Assembly: GCF_001411555.2 (NCBI RefSeq)
Contig: NC_049916.1
Location: 28,647,773-28,711,772 of the forward strand
From: Juglans regia
Lineage: Eukaryota; Streptophyta; Magnoliopsida; Fagales; Juglandaceae
Direction: 5' to 3'
DNA length: 64,000 nt
Shown here: positions 11,201-25,400 of the stretch, piece after piece
How positions within the stretch are numbered: the first letter of the stretch is position 1
Layout of the letters: each line of letters opens with the position of its first letter
Program-made: the position numbers and the translations under genes
Notes under the pieces: model-generated
The model's input: the letters and a program-made list of their open reading frames with translations, nothing else
What the model was told of the DNA's origin: nothing
Databases searched by the model: none

Positions 11201-14200
11201 TGCATTGCGCTCTTGCCACAAGCACCACATGATGCATATAGGGATCATCTTTTAAACTGCTTTAATCTGCTGCATGCCTCTTATATTTGTCCAACTGGCC
11301 AACACTGCCTCTACAGTCTCCGACATAGCCCACGCTAGCTCTACTCGACCGATCATCTCATTCCACAAAAACCTTGTTGTCACACAATGTAGTAGAAGAT
11401 GGTCCACCGACTCTCCCCCTCCCCTACACATGCAACACCAATCTACTATGATAACCCTCATTTTTCTCAAATTATCGGTTGTGAGGATCTTGCCCAACGA
11501 TGTTGTCCACACAAAAAATGCAGCTTTGGAGGGTGCCTTATGTCTCCAAAGTCTTTTCCAAGGAAAATGAGAGTTAGGCTCTTGAATGAGAGCCTTATAA
11601 AAAGAGCAAACCGAAAATGCACCTTTGTTGGCGGGTGACCACCACAACCCACTTTCTTGTTGATTGCTTGGTTTAACGGAGTACAAGAGGCTGTAAAAAT
11701 CAGCAAAGCTGCTCATCTCCCAATATTGTGCTACTCTACTAAAACTGATGTCCCAATGGATTTGCCCACCCGATAACCCCATGACATCCGCCACTGCAAT
11801 GTCTTTATCACTGGCAATTTGGAATAGTGAAGGAAATGAATCTTGTAGGGACGTATCCCCACACCAAATATCTTTCCAGAATTTAATCCTGGAGCCCTCC
11901 CCTAACTAGAGTCGAGTGTGTCGAGTAAAAACCCCCCATCCTCTTCTAATGTGTTTCCACAACCCTACTCCATAGGCTCCTCTAACTTCTTTAGTACTCC
12001 ATCCCCCCAGATGCCTTCATATTTATGCTCAATCACCACCTTTCATAGGGAGGACGCCCTACACCCCTAATGGAAGTCCCAAGTATGTCAAAGGAAGTGA
12101 GGCCATCTTACATCCCACCATGCTAGCCAGCTGCCGTATATTAGGAACATCTCCAATTGGAATCATCTCTGATTTATTTAAATTCACTTTCAAACCGGAG
12201 GTTGCTTCAAAACAAAGCAACAATGCCTTCAACGCTTGAATCTAATTTTGATCTGGCTTAAAAAAATAAGCAGATCATCTGCAAACAACAAGTGAGATAT
12301 ATTAATGATACCCTTATCTGAGGTTCCAATCGAAAAACTATTATTAACCAAGGCCGATGTCATCCTGCTTAAACCCTCCATCACAAAAACAAACAGCAGA
12401 GGCGACAACGGATTGCCTTGTCTGAGTCCTCGCAAGCTATGGAAGAAACCAGTTGGGCTGCCATTTATCAATACAGAAACTTTCATCGTTGATATGTACC
12501 AACGAATCCAAGACCACCACCTCTCACCAAAACCGCACCTCCCATGAAGGTAGAGAAGAAAATCCCAGTTAACGTGATCATACGCTTTCTCCATGTCAAG
12601 CTAGCAAATGATCCCTGCTATACCCGCCTTCAACATACCATCTAGATATTCATTAGCAATAAGAAACGCATCTAGGATTTGCCTACCTACAAAGGCATTT
12701 TGGGGTTTGGTGATGATCTTCCCCACTACCTAACTCTGTCAATTCGCAAGTACTTTGGATATGATTCACTAAGCTAATGGGTCGAAAGTCCTTAACTTCA
12801 TTTGCCCCAACCTTCTTTGGAATCAACGCGATGAAAGTGGTATTTAAGCTTCTCTCAAATTCTCCAAATATGAAAAGCTCCTGAAACACTTTCATAAGAT
12901 CTTCCTTGACGACATCCCAACATTCTTGGAAGAAACCCATAGAAAACCCGTCAGGTCCTGGAGCCTTGTCTTTGCCCATCTTCCTCACTACTTCGAAAAC
13001 CTCCTCCTCTTCAAAAGCCCTCTCAATTCAAGAGACATCACTCGGTCCAATGGTGTCAAATGCAAGGCCATCAAGAGAGGGCCGCCATCCCATCAGCTCA
13101 GATTATAGTTGCTCATAAAAACCAACTACGTAGTCGTGAATTGCCTGCTCTTCCCTACATTCTACCTTGTCAATCTTCAAAATCTCTATGTTATTGTTTC
13201 TCCTGTGAGAGTTTGCAATACTAAGAAAGAACTTCGTGCTTCGATCTATTTCCCTTAACCACATAGCTCTTGATTTTTGCCGCCAAGAATTCTCTTCTAG
13301 TAATATAATCCTTTCTCGCTCCGCCCCCAACAACGCCTTCCGATCTAATTCTTCCTTAGTAAAAGACCTAGCCTCTTGGAGTCTCTCTATTTCCTGGATC
13401 TCTTTCAACTTGCTTTTCTTGTTCTCCCCTATGTCTCCGAATGATTGCGTGTTCCACAACTTCAAGTCTCTTTTTAACTCTTTTAATTTCCCCGCAAGGA
13501 CGAAGCTAGGGGTACCCTCGATCTGGTATGAGGACCACCACTGACTTACTCTTTCTACAAAACCTTCAGATTTCAGTCACATGTTTTCAAATTTGAAATA
13601 TCTCCTCTACGGAGGCCACCACAATCAAGCATGATAGGCCAACGATCCGAACCAATATGAGGCAAACACTTTTGTCAAACATCCGGAAAGTGGCTTCCCA
13701 TTTTGGAGATATTAAGAAGCGATCCAACCAAGACCATGTCTGATTATTAGCCCACGTGGTTGTACCCCCAGGTAGTGGCATATCAACCAAGCTTAAGTTA
13801 GAGATGCACTCAGAGAACTCTATCATTGCTGGCCGCCCTCTTCTATTACCTAAGGACTCACTTGGAAATCTAGTGACATTGAAATCTCCCCCAATACACC
13901 ATGGAAGTTCCCACTAGCTGAGTACTCCTACCAATTCGTCCCACAAAGATGCTCTGTTGTTGTCTAAGTTTGGTCCATCGACAACTGCAAAAGTCCACAA
14001 AAAGTTATCAGACACACTCTTAAAAGAGCAAGCAACTGAGTACATCCCTATGAAATCCTCCATTTTCTCCACCACCCGTCTATCCCACATCACTACCACC
14101 CCTTCTGACGCCCCATTAGAGGCCAAATATACCTAATCCACATGAACATAACTCCATAAACTTATCACAATTTTCCTATTGATTAGCTTCAACTTAGTCT

Positions 14201-16433
14201 CCTATACAATGTCCGCCTTCCACTCACAAAGCAAGTTTCTAATCTGCATACGTTTACTGATCTCGTTGAGCCCGTGGACATTATACGACACAATTTTTGG
14301 TTTCATTGGGAGAAGGTCAGCCCCTTCCCTTTCAACCTGCCCTTGCTTGCGCTTCCCTCAGTATTCAGTGACCACGTCAACCTCTTGAGCTCACTCTGCT
14401 TTTTAGAGCTAGCTTTTCTTTGTTGTTGATGCCTCGCTTCAATGGCTGTAAGCAAGGCCATAAACTGTTCCTCATACCTTTCGCACTCCAAACCCACGAA
14501 TTTTGGAATTTCTTTCACCTTATCAATGACCCAATCCGAGACCTCAAGATGACCAACGAGCATAAAATTTAAGGGCATAGGATCTACCTCCCTGCTGTCC
14601 ATCTGTGTACCTCGGGTTTCTTCCACCAAGGTAATTTCGTCCAAACCTATGTGCTCATCCGTGGCCTGGACAATACTTTGAGAGACCTCATCCTCGGATA
14701 GCACCATTTCCACCCCATCAGAGTGCACAAAATCCTCAAAAACCTTCCCCTCCTTCAGATTGAACTCAGGTTCCTCGAGGAATTGTACAGAGAGGTTCGT
14801 TGGTGTCGCCCCCTCCACCTCGCACTTCGTCGGCATTGTCTAACCCCCACACGGCAGAGAAAAGCCACCCAACAGAGTTGGAGAGCCCTTCACAAAGTCT
14901 ATCGACGAGATCTGTGCTTCTCGCACGTGTGAGCTATCATCAGAGGGTGCCACTGTCATCGTTGACGATTTCTGTATACCCGCCAGTAGCTCCACTTGCA
15001 CCGGCGAGCTTTGCGGCGTGGTCCTCAATGGCAACATGTAGGTATCGCCGCTGGGAAAAGCCCTAAGGCTATCGAGGGTCTTCTACTGGGCTCTAGGCTG
15101 AGGCCCAATCCATTGGCCCATGGACTGTGGCCTGGATTGCCTCTCCTCACCCCCCTCTCCAGATGGGTCCGCGGGCTGATGCCCACCCAAGTGGCCCGTC
15201 CCCTTAACTAAGCACGTGTGCTTCGGCCCGGTCACCTTAATGCATTGAAGCCCCTCCCCCTTATTCTAATTGATGGGCCTTTGGTTCAGGCCTGGCCCCT
15301 TACCTTTAAACTCCCCCAACCTTAAACTTGCAGCTTCCTTATTTCGCCCAACACAACCTTTTATTTCTGCAATTTATTTCTGTACGTTCTGCAAGTAGCT
15401 CATCACCTCTTCCAACATCTTGCGCATGTCCCACTCCTTCCCCCTGCCATTTCCCATGTTTTGTACAATATGAGGGGCTCAACGCGAGTAACTGTCAGAG
15501 AAGCTGACACCACCTCCTCCCCCACTCTGCTCACGGTGTGGAAGGGGGGCCTCCTTGTAAGACCGCAACTATGGCCTCGCCTCCTCCTTCTGCTGTCGTG
15601 GAGGACCCCCCTGAAAAACCCCCTACTTCTACCTTCCTACATACACTCACCCATAGCCTCCCTCAGCCTCCTCCATCTTCTTCCCCCCTCCCTTTCAAGT
15701 ATGAAGATGAAATTTCTTCTTCCACCCTCACCATATTCAGCAACCACCACGTAACGACCCCGTAAATTCGAACACCTCTGGGCTATAAAGCTGTGGTAAC
15801 CTTCTTTAATGGTGCCATAGAACTCCTTCTCCCCTCTCAAATAGACCTCCAACGCCTTCTGCAGCCAACCCACAGTACTTGATTCCACCATAATCTCATG
15901 ATCCTTCTTCCATCCTCTCTCAATGATATGTAGCAAAACTCATTCCTTCACTAATAAAAATAGTTTTGAATCTATAACCAACTCCCTTGTAAACCCCATC
16001 AAAACTAACTCAACACTACACCAACAATATCATCATCGGTTACAACAAGGAAGGTTTTCGCTACATGTATGGAGAGCAAATGTCTAGGAGAGAGAAAAAT
16101 TCTTGAGTAGTGGGTTCAACAAACTAATTGCACCATTTTGTTAACAATTTGCACAGTGAGCCTTACATGACTAAAGACGTGGCCCAGTTCATATTTTGTA
16201 ATTCTAGGTGGAAAGATTCCTTAGGTTACTCAGATGTAGGTTTGGCTCCTAAGGCAACATTAGGATGGTGTACCTTATGTAAGTTTGATTTGATTATAAA
16301 GTCATTGGTCATCAATCCTTAGTTTCGTGTTCTTGTGACAAAATTATATGCAGTTTGTACACTTTCTCACGATTGATTCAAGTGAAGGAAATCATTGTGG
16401 TTTGTGATCCCTCTTACAAGGACATTTTTGAAG

Positions 16434-16491
<58 letters not shown>

Positions 16492-19400
16492 GTGTGTAGT
16501 AGGCTTCTTTGCATGACATCTTGCCACTTGGCTATATTTGACCCATTCGCTCTAGTGCTTTAAGAGATATACAAACTGATGTTTGTCTTGTTTTAGGAAC
16601 CAAAGGGAAGCTTTGTGTTGAAGTTAAATTTACACTCCCTGGGAAGGAAAGGCAAGATTCTGTCTACAGTGGCCTTCAGGTACTATCACCATTCCACTCT
16701 TAACACTCAACATATTATTGTTGCCATGAAAGGTCGGCAAAATGTTCAAAATATCATAGGCTCAATATTGAACGGACATCAAACAACATTTGGTTACTAA
16801 AGGTGTTGCCACTCTTTCTTTGCTAATAAAGTTCAGAAATATGCTCAAGGAAAATCATGATCTTTCTAGCTTACCTTAAACAGCCCTATGAAGATCTACC
16901 GTAAATTGCTTTTGTTGTTGCTGCTTTACTTTTTGTTGATTTGTTAATGAACTTACACTAATTCTTAACACCATAAAATTGATGTATTGTGTGTCTATGT
17001 TATCTTTTTGGGAAGGTCAAAATCATGATTCTAAACATGATTGCTGAATGATTTTTTTTTTTATAAGTAATAAGAAAATTTTATTAACAAGTAAATAGGC
17101 ATAGCCCAAGTACACAGGAAGTATACAAGAGAAAACACCTAAATACAAGCTAGGAAGTAGAATGGGCTAAAAGCAAATCATGAAGGTTATCCCCATTCAA
17201 TACAAGAGCTTTAGCTCAAATACACAAAGTACTAAAGAAAAACTCCCTAAGTGCTCCCACTGAATGTTCTTTATGTTCAAAGCATCGCCTATTCCTTTCC
17301 AACCATAAGCACCACATCGAACATGAAGGAATCATCTTCCATATGGCAGCAATGCGACGATTCCCCTTAAAACCTTGCCAACATGCTAAAAGGTCCACCA
17401 CTTGCTTAGACATCACCCATGCAATGCCCATCCTACCAAAAATTTCATCCCACAAAGTCTTAGCCACCTCACAATGAAGAAAAAAATGGTCAACAGATTC
17501 ACAATCTTTCTCATACATGAAGCACCAATCCACAACAAATAATCCACGCCTTCTCAAATTATCCGTGGTCAATATTTTTCTAAGAGACGCCAATCAGCAG
17601 AAAAATGCAACCTTACTAGGCACCTTAGATCTCCAAATGCACTTCCAAGGGAATTTATTGACACAATGATAAGTTAACGCCTTGTAAAAGGAGCTAACCA
17701 AAATTCTGGAATTACCAGGGTGAATCTACAGCAAGCTCTCCTCCCTTCCTTGCACAATCTTCATATCATATAGTCTTCCAAAAAAATCAGAAAAGGCATT
17801 CACTTCCTAGTCATGCACATCTCTAATAAAATATACATTCCATTGAAGATTATTGTTTTAAAAAATAAAGAAATCAGCCACTGCAATTTCTTGATCTCTT
17901 GCAATCCTAAAAAGGGAAGGATATATTCTTAAGATCTGTATCCCCACACCAAATATCCTGGCAAAAATTAATCCTAGTTCCATCACCCACCTTGTATTTA
18001 ATGTGATCGACAAATTCCCCCCAACAATTCTGAATAGACTTCCACAAACCCAACCCATACACTCCTCTAACTTCATAAGAATGCCAATTCATCCTCCCAT
18101 ATTTAACATCAATAATGTTTCTCCATAAGGCATCCCTCTCAAGGTGATGCCGCCATAGCCATTTTCCAAGTAAAGCTTTGTTGAAAATCCTCAAATTTCA
18201 ACCCCCAAGCCTCCACAAGAAACCAAAGAGCAGACCTTGTTCCAACTTACAAGGTGAAACTTTCTTTCCTCCCCATTAGCACCCCGCACAAAATTCCGAA
18301 AAATCCTTTCAATTTTGTTGGCCAGCCCTATAGGCAAAGGAAAAAGAGAAAGGAAATACGTTGGTTGGTTAGACGATGTACTCCCAATCAAAGTAATCCT
18401 TCCCCCTTTGGACAAATATATCCTTTTCCAACCAGCCAACCTCTTTTCAATCTTCTCAATCACACCATCCCAAATCATCAATGCTTTGTAAGGAGCACCC
18501 AATGGAAGACCAAGATGTCTCATAGGTAGCGATGAGACCTTACAACCCAAGATATTAACTAAATCCCAAAATATTCAATGCAGGACGTACAATAACTATT
18601 TCAGACTTAGATAAGTTAATTCTAAAACCAGAAACAGCTTCAAAACATGACAAGAGGGCTCTCAAAGACTGAAGATGATCTTGCTGAATGATTTAAGCAT
18701 AACTTAGTGCTTTAGATTCAGTGTGAGAGCGGTGAATGTGATCCCACAGGGAGGGTGAAGTTACTGTTTATAAAGATTCCAAGGGTTTCAATTATGAAAT
18801 TTCCCACCCAAATCTTTTGGAATGCAAGTCTAGATGTAGTTTAGGTTTTCTCTTAGTCCTTACAAATGGTATTAGAGCTAATCTCCATCAAAAGTGTGGG
18901 GCTTGAACCTTGCCTCGTATAATGGACTGGTCTGACGAGGACATTAGAGATCTAAAAGGAGAGACTGTAATGCCTCAGATTTAATATGAATGGGATTTCA
19001 TATTGTTTGGGTGAGAGAAGATATTCCAGCTTATAATGATTTCAAAGGGTTTTAATTGTAACATTGACTTATTCTTTTTAAATATAAGCCCGGATGTAGT
19101 TTGGACTTTCCTTTGGTCGTTACATGTAATTGTTTGTAAAGTTTGTTCTTTACCTAAGATTAAATTCAATTTTGCGGCTTTGAATTGAATTTGTCGAGTC
19201 AAATTGCTGAAAGTTCAACTATTTCAATATGAGCTCACATGAATTCATGATATCCTAAATATGTACCTTATACTTTTAGAACATGTGAATAAAGAAACAA
19301 CAACTTTTACTGGAATTTTGCCTTGATCCCCTGTGCTTTACTCTGATGTGGATTCGTGTAACACTTTCTTCTTGTAAGTTAGGGATGCTACTAAAGTATG

Positions 19401-22400
19401 ACTTTGCACCAGGTTAGAGACCCACATAAAAGCAAATCACTACATTTGATTGGATTTATAAAATTAAAAGTAACACAATTTCTTGAAATGGGAATAACAA
19501 AAAACAGGCTAACATGAGACTTTTAATGAATTAATCTATGTGTTTGATACTTATTCATGGATGCGAGGTTCTGTTGTCTAAGCCTGACCCACTGTCTCAT
19601 CTTCCACATTCTCTTCACCCATATTAAACAAAGAAAATGAATCAAAGACTTAATAAGCAGTACATCATGCAATAAAATTTAACTTGGTTTTTCTTGAAAA
19701 ATTGTTCTTATATGAGTCTGGCATAATAATTGTGTAACAGTGTCTATGCAAAAGAAATTAACAACTAATATGTTTGGCATGTGATATGACATATTGAGCA
19801 TGGTAAGCTATTACTATGTTCATACATGTCTAATAAGTTGTCTTTCACCATTTTTATGGCCAACACAAATTAACCCCTTGTTTAGGTTTGTGCACTGGTC
19901 CCACAGCCTGTGGCCATAGGCGCAGCTGCTAACTTTCCCATAACTTGTCATGATTACAGTGGACCACACCTTAACTGCCATAACTCCTATGGCCAACTTT
20001 AAAGCTTAATACCTCTTGCATCTTATCATTCTTAAGACTTTATGGCATATGAGAGATGCAAGGATTGTGTGATAATGTGTGTAACATGGTAAGGTAGTGG
20101 GTCAGGTCCAAATCCCTTATATTTGTTACAAACCATATTAGCTTATGTTCACATGTGTATATTAAATGTAGATTTAAGAACACATGAATCGATCGTCAAT
20201 TACAGTTTAAAATGAACTGATAAAACTTCTTTGTATGAACTGCCTGGGTTAATTTTTCTCATTTGTGCTAGAAATATGATGCATGATTATGTATTTTATT
20301 GTCATTTTCTTCATATTTTATACCTTGTAACATATTCTGCAAGGAATCAACTTTATTAGGCAATAGAAACTGCTTTTTGATGTCTTCAAACAGCCATGAT
20401 ATAACACTGAAATGTCATGGGAACTATGTAATAATTGGTTCTGGTGATTGTTTATTGTAAATCAAATTTAATTGCTCATTGGAGAGGCATTCTGGGAAAC
20501 TACAGTTTAAATGAACTGATAAAAAAAAAAACTTCTTTGTACGAAGTTACAAACTGCCCATCGGTTAATTTTTCTCATTTGTGCTGGAAATATGATGCAT
20601 GATTATGTATTTTATTGTCATTTGCCTCATATTTTATACCTTTTAACATTTTCTGCAAGGAATCAACTTTATTAAGCAAGAGAAACTGCTTTTTGATGTC
20701 TTCAAACAGCCATGATATAACACTGATATGTCATGGGAACTATGTTATAATTGGTTCTGGTGATTTGTTTATTGTAAATCAAATTTAATTGCTCATTGTA
20801 GAGGCATTCGGGGCAACTCTAAGATTGCAACAATATGGAAGATGGTTCCAATATGTTAATGTTGGTGAATCAGTTACTTGTGGGGGTTTGGGGATCCGTA
20901 ATTTGAGGCTTTTTAATAAAGCCCTTCTCGGAAAGTGGCTTTGGAGTATCAATTAGAGAGGGATGTGTTATGGAAAAATATTATTGATGTTAAACATGGG
21001 AGGGCTTGGTGGTGTTGGTGTTCTAATGAAGTTAGAAGTGTGTATGGTGTGGGCTTGTGGAAGTAAATACGGAATGGATGGGGGGAATTTGTTAAACATG
21101 TTTTGTTTAAGGTTGAAGGAGGAGATAGGATTTGCTTTTGGCATGATCTTTGGTGTGGGAAATTGGTTCTCAAGAATGCTTTTCCTTCCCTATTTAGAAT
21201 GGCAAGGGACAAAGACGCCACTGTAGCTGATTCTGTATCTTTCGTCAATAATATTCCCCAATGGAATGTGAGATTTATTAGAGATGTTCATGATTGGGAA
21301 GTGCCGATTGTTACTGTCTTTTTCAGTAGACTATATGACATAAAAGTGGTGCAGGGGGAGAGGACAGAATGTTGTGGCAACATGCTGGAAATTCAATTTT
21401 TTCTATTGGGGCTATGGAAGTTTATAAGGAAGGGGTGAACAAGCTTTGTAAATCATATTTGCTTTGTCACAGGTGAGGGCAACTGAATCAGTTTTTGGCG
21501 GGACGTGTGGTGTGGAGATCATGCATTGAAAATGGTTTTTCCGGCTTTATATCGTATTGCAGTTAATAGGGAGGCTTCAGTGGCAGATGTGCGGTTATTT
21601 GCTCATGGTTCGCATCAGTGGAATATTATGTTTAATAGGGATATTCATGACTGGGAATTATCTATGGTTTCAGACTTTTTCAGCCTGTTACACTCCTTGG
21701 AGACAACTATGACACAACATGATAGCTTGAAGTGGAGGTTTCAGGATCAAAAGAAATATACAGTAAAAGCGTATTATAAACTCTTGATTACACAGGATCA
21801 CACCTCATTCCCTTGGAAGAAGATTTGGAGGTCTTTTGTGCCCTCTAGAGTTGCTTTCTTTGTTTGGAATGCCGCTCTTGGGAAGATCTTGACTATGGAC
21901 AACTTGAGGAAGAGAGGATGTGTAGTGTTGGATTGGTGTTACATTTGTAAAAAGAATGGAGAATCGGTAGATCATTTTTTACTACATTGTGACGTAGCAA
22001 GGGGGTTGTGGGATGAGATCTTTCGAAGGGTTGGTGTTGCTTGGGTAATGCCTATGAGGGTGGTGGATTTGATGGGTTGTTGGAGAAAATTGTAGGGCAG
22101 TCATCAAGTGGCAGCAGTTTGGAGGATGATTCTGTTGTGTATCATGTGGTGTATTTGGACGGAAAGGAATGCGCGCTGTTTTGAAGACAAGGAACGAACA
22201 ATGGTGGAGCTGAAGAATTTTTTTCTACATACTTTATTACTTTGGTTTTCCGCTATTGTATTAAACGGGGATGATATTCACGAATTCTTGTCTTTAGTTC
22301 ATCACTCTTAGAATGTATTTAGGTGTTCTTTTGTATACTTCTTGTGTACTTGGTACATGCCTATTTCATTCACATCAATAAAGTTTATCTCTTACTTATA

Positions 22401-25400
22401 AAAAAATAAATAAATAAAGTGCTGACGTGCCATTGTGTCAACTAATTCCCTTGGAAGTCTATTTGGAGATCCAAGGTACCGACTAAAGTTGCTTTTTTCT
22501 GCTGGTTGGTGTCACTCGGGAAGATTCTAACAGCAGATAATTTGAGGAAGCGCGGTATAATATGCCTGGACTAGTGTTATTTGTGCAAAAAAGATGGAGA
22601 GTTGGTTGATCATTTGTTTCTGCATTGTGAGGTGGCAAAGACTCTTTGAGATGAGATTTTCAGCAGGTCGGGTATAGCTTGGGAGATACCCAAGAGAGTG
22701 GTGGATCTATTGGCTTGTTGGAAAGGATCTATGGGCAGTGATCACATTGCTGATATTTGGAAGATGATTCCTCTATGCCTAATGTAGTGTTTATGGCTAG
22801 AAAGGAATGGACGCTGTTTTGATGAAAGAGAACGCTCGTTGGGAGAATTTAGAGAGTTTTTCTTTCGAACTCTTTGCTTTGGGGCCAAAACACTTGTACT
22901 GAATGGGGATTTTTTAAATGTTTCTTTTTTAGACTCTGCTAGTTCCTAGTTCATAGCTTGTATTTAGGTGTTTCCTCTTGTATATTTCCTGTGTACTTGA
23001 GCTATGTCTATCTACTTGCATTAATAAATCTCTTATTACTTATAAAAAAAAAATGTTAAATGGTGGTGTATTTGGTAGGAGAGGAGTGAAAGAAGTTTTG
23101 AAGATCAAGAGCGGTCAATGGATGAGCTTAGAAATTTCTTTTTCAATACTTTACTACATTGGTTGATTGTAATTGATTTTCATGGCATGACTTTACATGA
23201 ATTCCTTATATCACTAAAATAGCTTGCTTAGGTGTTGCTCTTGCATATGTCTCATATATTTTGGCTCTTGCCTATTCTTATGATCAATAAAATTTTGTTT
23301 ACCAATTTTTTTTTAATTGCTTATCGTTTATGCTTACAGGCAGTCGATTCGAGTTCAGAGCTTGTTTGCATTCATGATTCTGCAAGACCTTTAGTATCAA
23401 CAGGAGATATTGAAAAGGTTGGGCTCTAAAGAACTTTGTTATGTGCTTATATAGTGCATTGGATTTTGTTGGTCAAATTACTGATGGTCATTCAGTGAAC
23501 TTTTTTTTGGGAGACATACAGTGTTGCTTTTCTTGGACCATCACTTTCTAGAATATCATTTATATGTTCTTTCCTTGCCCATTTTGTTGTACTTTGCAAG
23601 GTCATCATAGCAACTCAAAACCTTTTTTTTTTTTTTTTCAAAGAAGTATTTTTATTGAGACAAGTAAATTAGGCATAGCCCAAGTATATAGGAAGTATAC
23701 AATTTTTTTTTTTTAAAGAAGTTTTTTTATTGAGACAAGTAAATTAGACATAGCCCAAGTATACAGAAAGTATACAAATGCATAAACGTAGTTATAAGTC
23801 AGGAACTTGAAAAAGAATCAATGAAATCATGAACACTAGTTCCATTGAATACAATGGCCGAAGCCCATAGAAATATGGTGTTAAAAAAGAAACATCTACG
23901 TTTGTCCACTGAGTGTTCCTTGTCTTCAAAACACTAGTCATTCTTGTTAAACCAAATACACCACGTAAGACATAAAGGGATCATGTTCCAAACAACAACA
24001 ATTTGAGAGTTACCCCTAATGCCTCTCCAACAAACGAAAAGATCCACTACCCTATTGGGCATCACCCACGCTACGCCACACCAATCCTATTAAAGACTTT
24101 TGATACCTCATATGATAAGGATAATGGTAGGTAGTGTATGGGATCCCACATTATTTGGGAATAAGAAGTTTTTGCTCTTTATAAGATTCTAATGGGGCTT
24201 CAATTGTATCATTGACTAGTCCTTTTGAAGTATAGACCATGTGGTTTGGGCTTTCCATTGGGCGTTGCAAATGGTATCAAAGCCTATCTCAATCAGAAAT
24301 GTGAGACTTGAGCCGTGTCATCTATGACAGACTGGCCCGGCAAGGACGCCGGGAATTTAAGGAGGGTAGATTGTGATACTCTATATGATAGGATAATGGT
24401 AGGTAGTGTATGAGATCCCACATTGCTTGGGAATAAGTTCTTGTTCTTTATAAGGTTCCAATGGGGTTCTAATTGTATTATTGACTAGTCATTTTTTAGT
24501 ATAGGCCATGTGGTTTGGGCCTTCCATTAGGGCTTCCATTAGGGTGTTACAAGACCTCATACCGTAACACCCTTGCCTCTCACAATGAAGTAACAAATGA
24601 TCCACCGATTCACCACATTTTTTACACATTTAGCACTAATCCATAACAATTAATCTATGCTTCTTAATATTGTCCAAGGTCAGAATTTTCCCAAGGGAAG
24701 CAGTCTAACTAAAGAAAGCAACCTTTGATGGCACCTTACTCCTCCATGTACACTTCCAAGGAAAGAGTGTACAACATTTTGACCAGAAATGCCTTGTACA
24801 TAGAGCGAACTGTGAACTTCTTATTTCTGGTACGAATCCAAACCATCTTGTCCATCTCACCCCTGCTACCCTGCCAATACTCGTATCATACAACAAAATA
24901 AATAGATTGGAAATTGCATCCATTTCCCAATCGTTTGCTGCTCTAGTAAAATGAACATTCCACTAAGGGGAACCACTCAAGTAATCCAAAACATCTGTCA
25001 CTGAAGCATCATTATCATGAAGGATCCAGAAGAGGCCAGGAAAAGCAACCTTAAGGGCCCTACCACCACACCAAGAAGCATGCCAAAAACTAATCCTAGA
25101 ACCATCACCAACTACAAAACTTACATGTTTAGCGAAATCTCCCCAACAACTCCTAATATTTTCCCACACAAAGGTAGATTCACTGTTAGATTGTTTTACC
25201 CAGTTCTAATGAGCCCTGGAATGACCATGTTCTCATGGAAGAGTATGTGGCAGACAAAAGCTCCTTCAAAAGCAGTTTTTTTCGTATGGACAACATCATT
25301 GGACAAAATTCTCACCACAGATAATTTAAGGATACATCAGGTAATAGTGTTGGATTGATATATGTGTAAAAAGAATGGTGAATCAATAGATCATCTGCTT

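Larger units (their letters stand above)
10979..16109 (-). mobile_element. Near full-length antisense LINE with 17-bp target duplication
   Basis: A 5.1-kb L1-type LINE inserted antisense in ISPD intron 4. GTGGGTTCAACAAACTA stands at 10962-10978 and again at 16110-16126, an exact 17-bp target-site duplication. A poly-T run directly follows the first copy, i.e. the poly-A tail on the minus strand. Minus-strand order is ORF1-like (15936-14303), endonuclease (14126-13587), RT (13465-12229) and C-terminal zinc-binding domain (11794-11252). Stops and frameshifts inactivate it. Confidence 0.92.

Noticed and set aside
16436..16488. CRISPR-like or regulatory array
   Set aside because: It is a plain CT dinucleotide microsatellite; no CRISPR repeat-spacer pattern occurs anywhere in the window.
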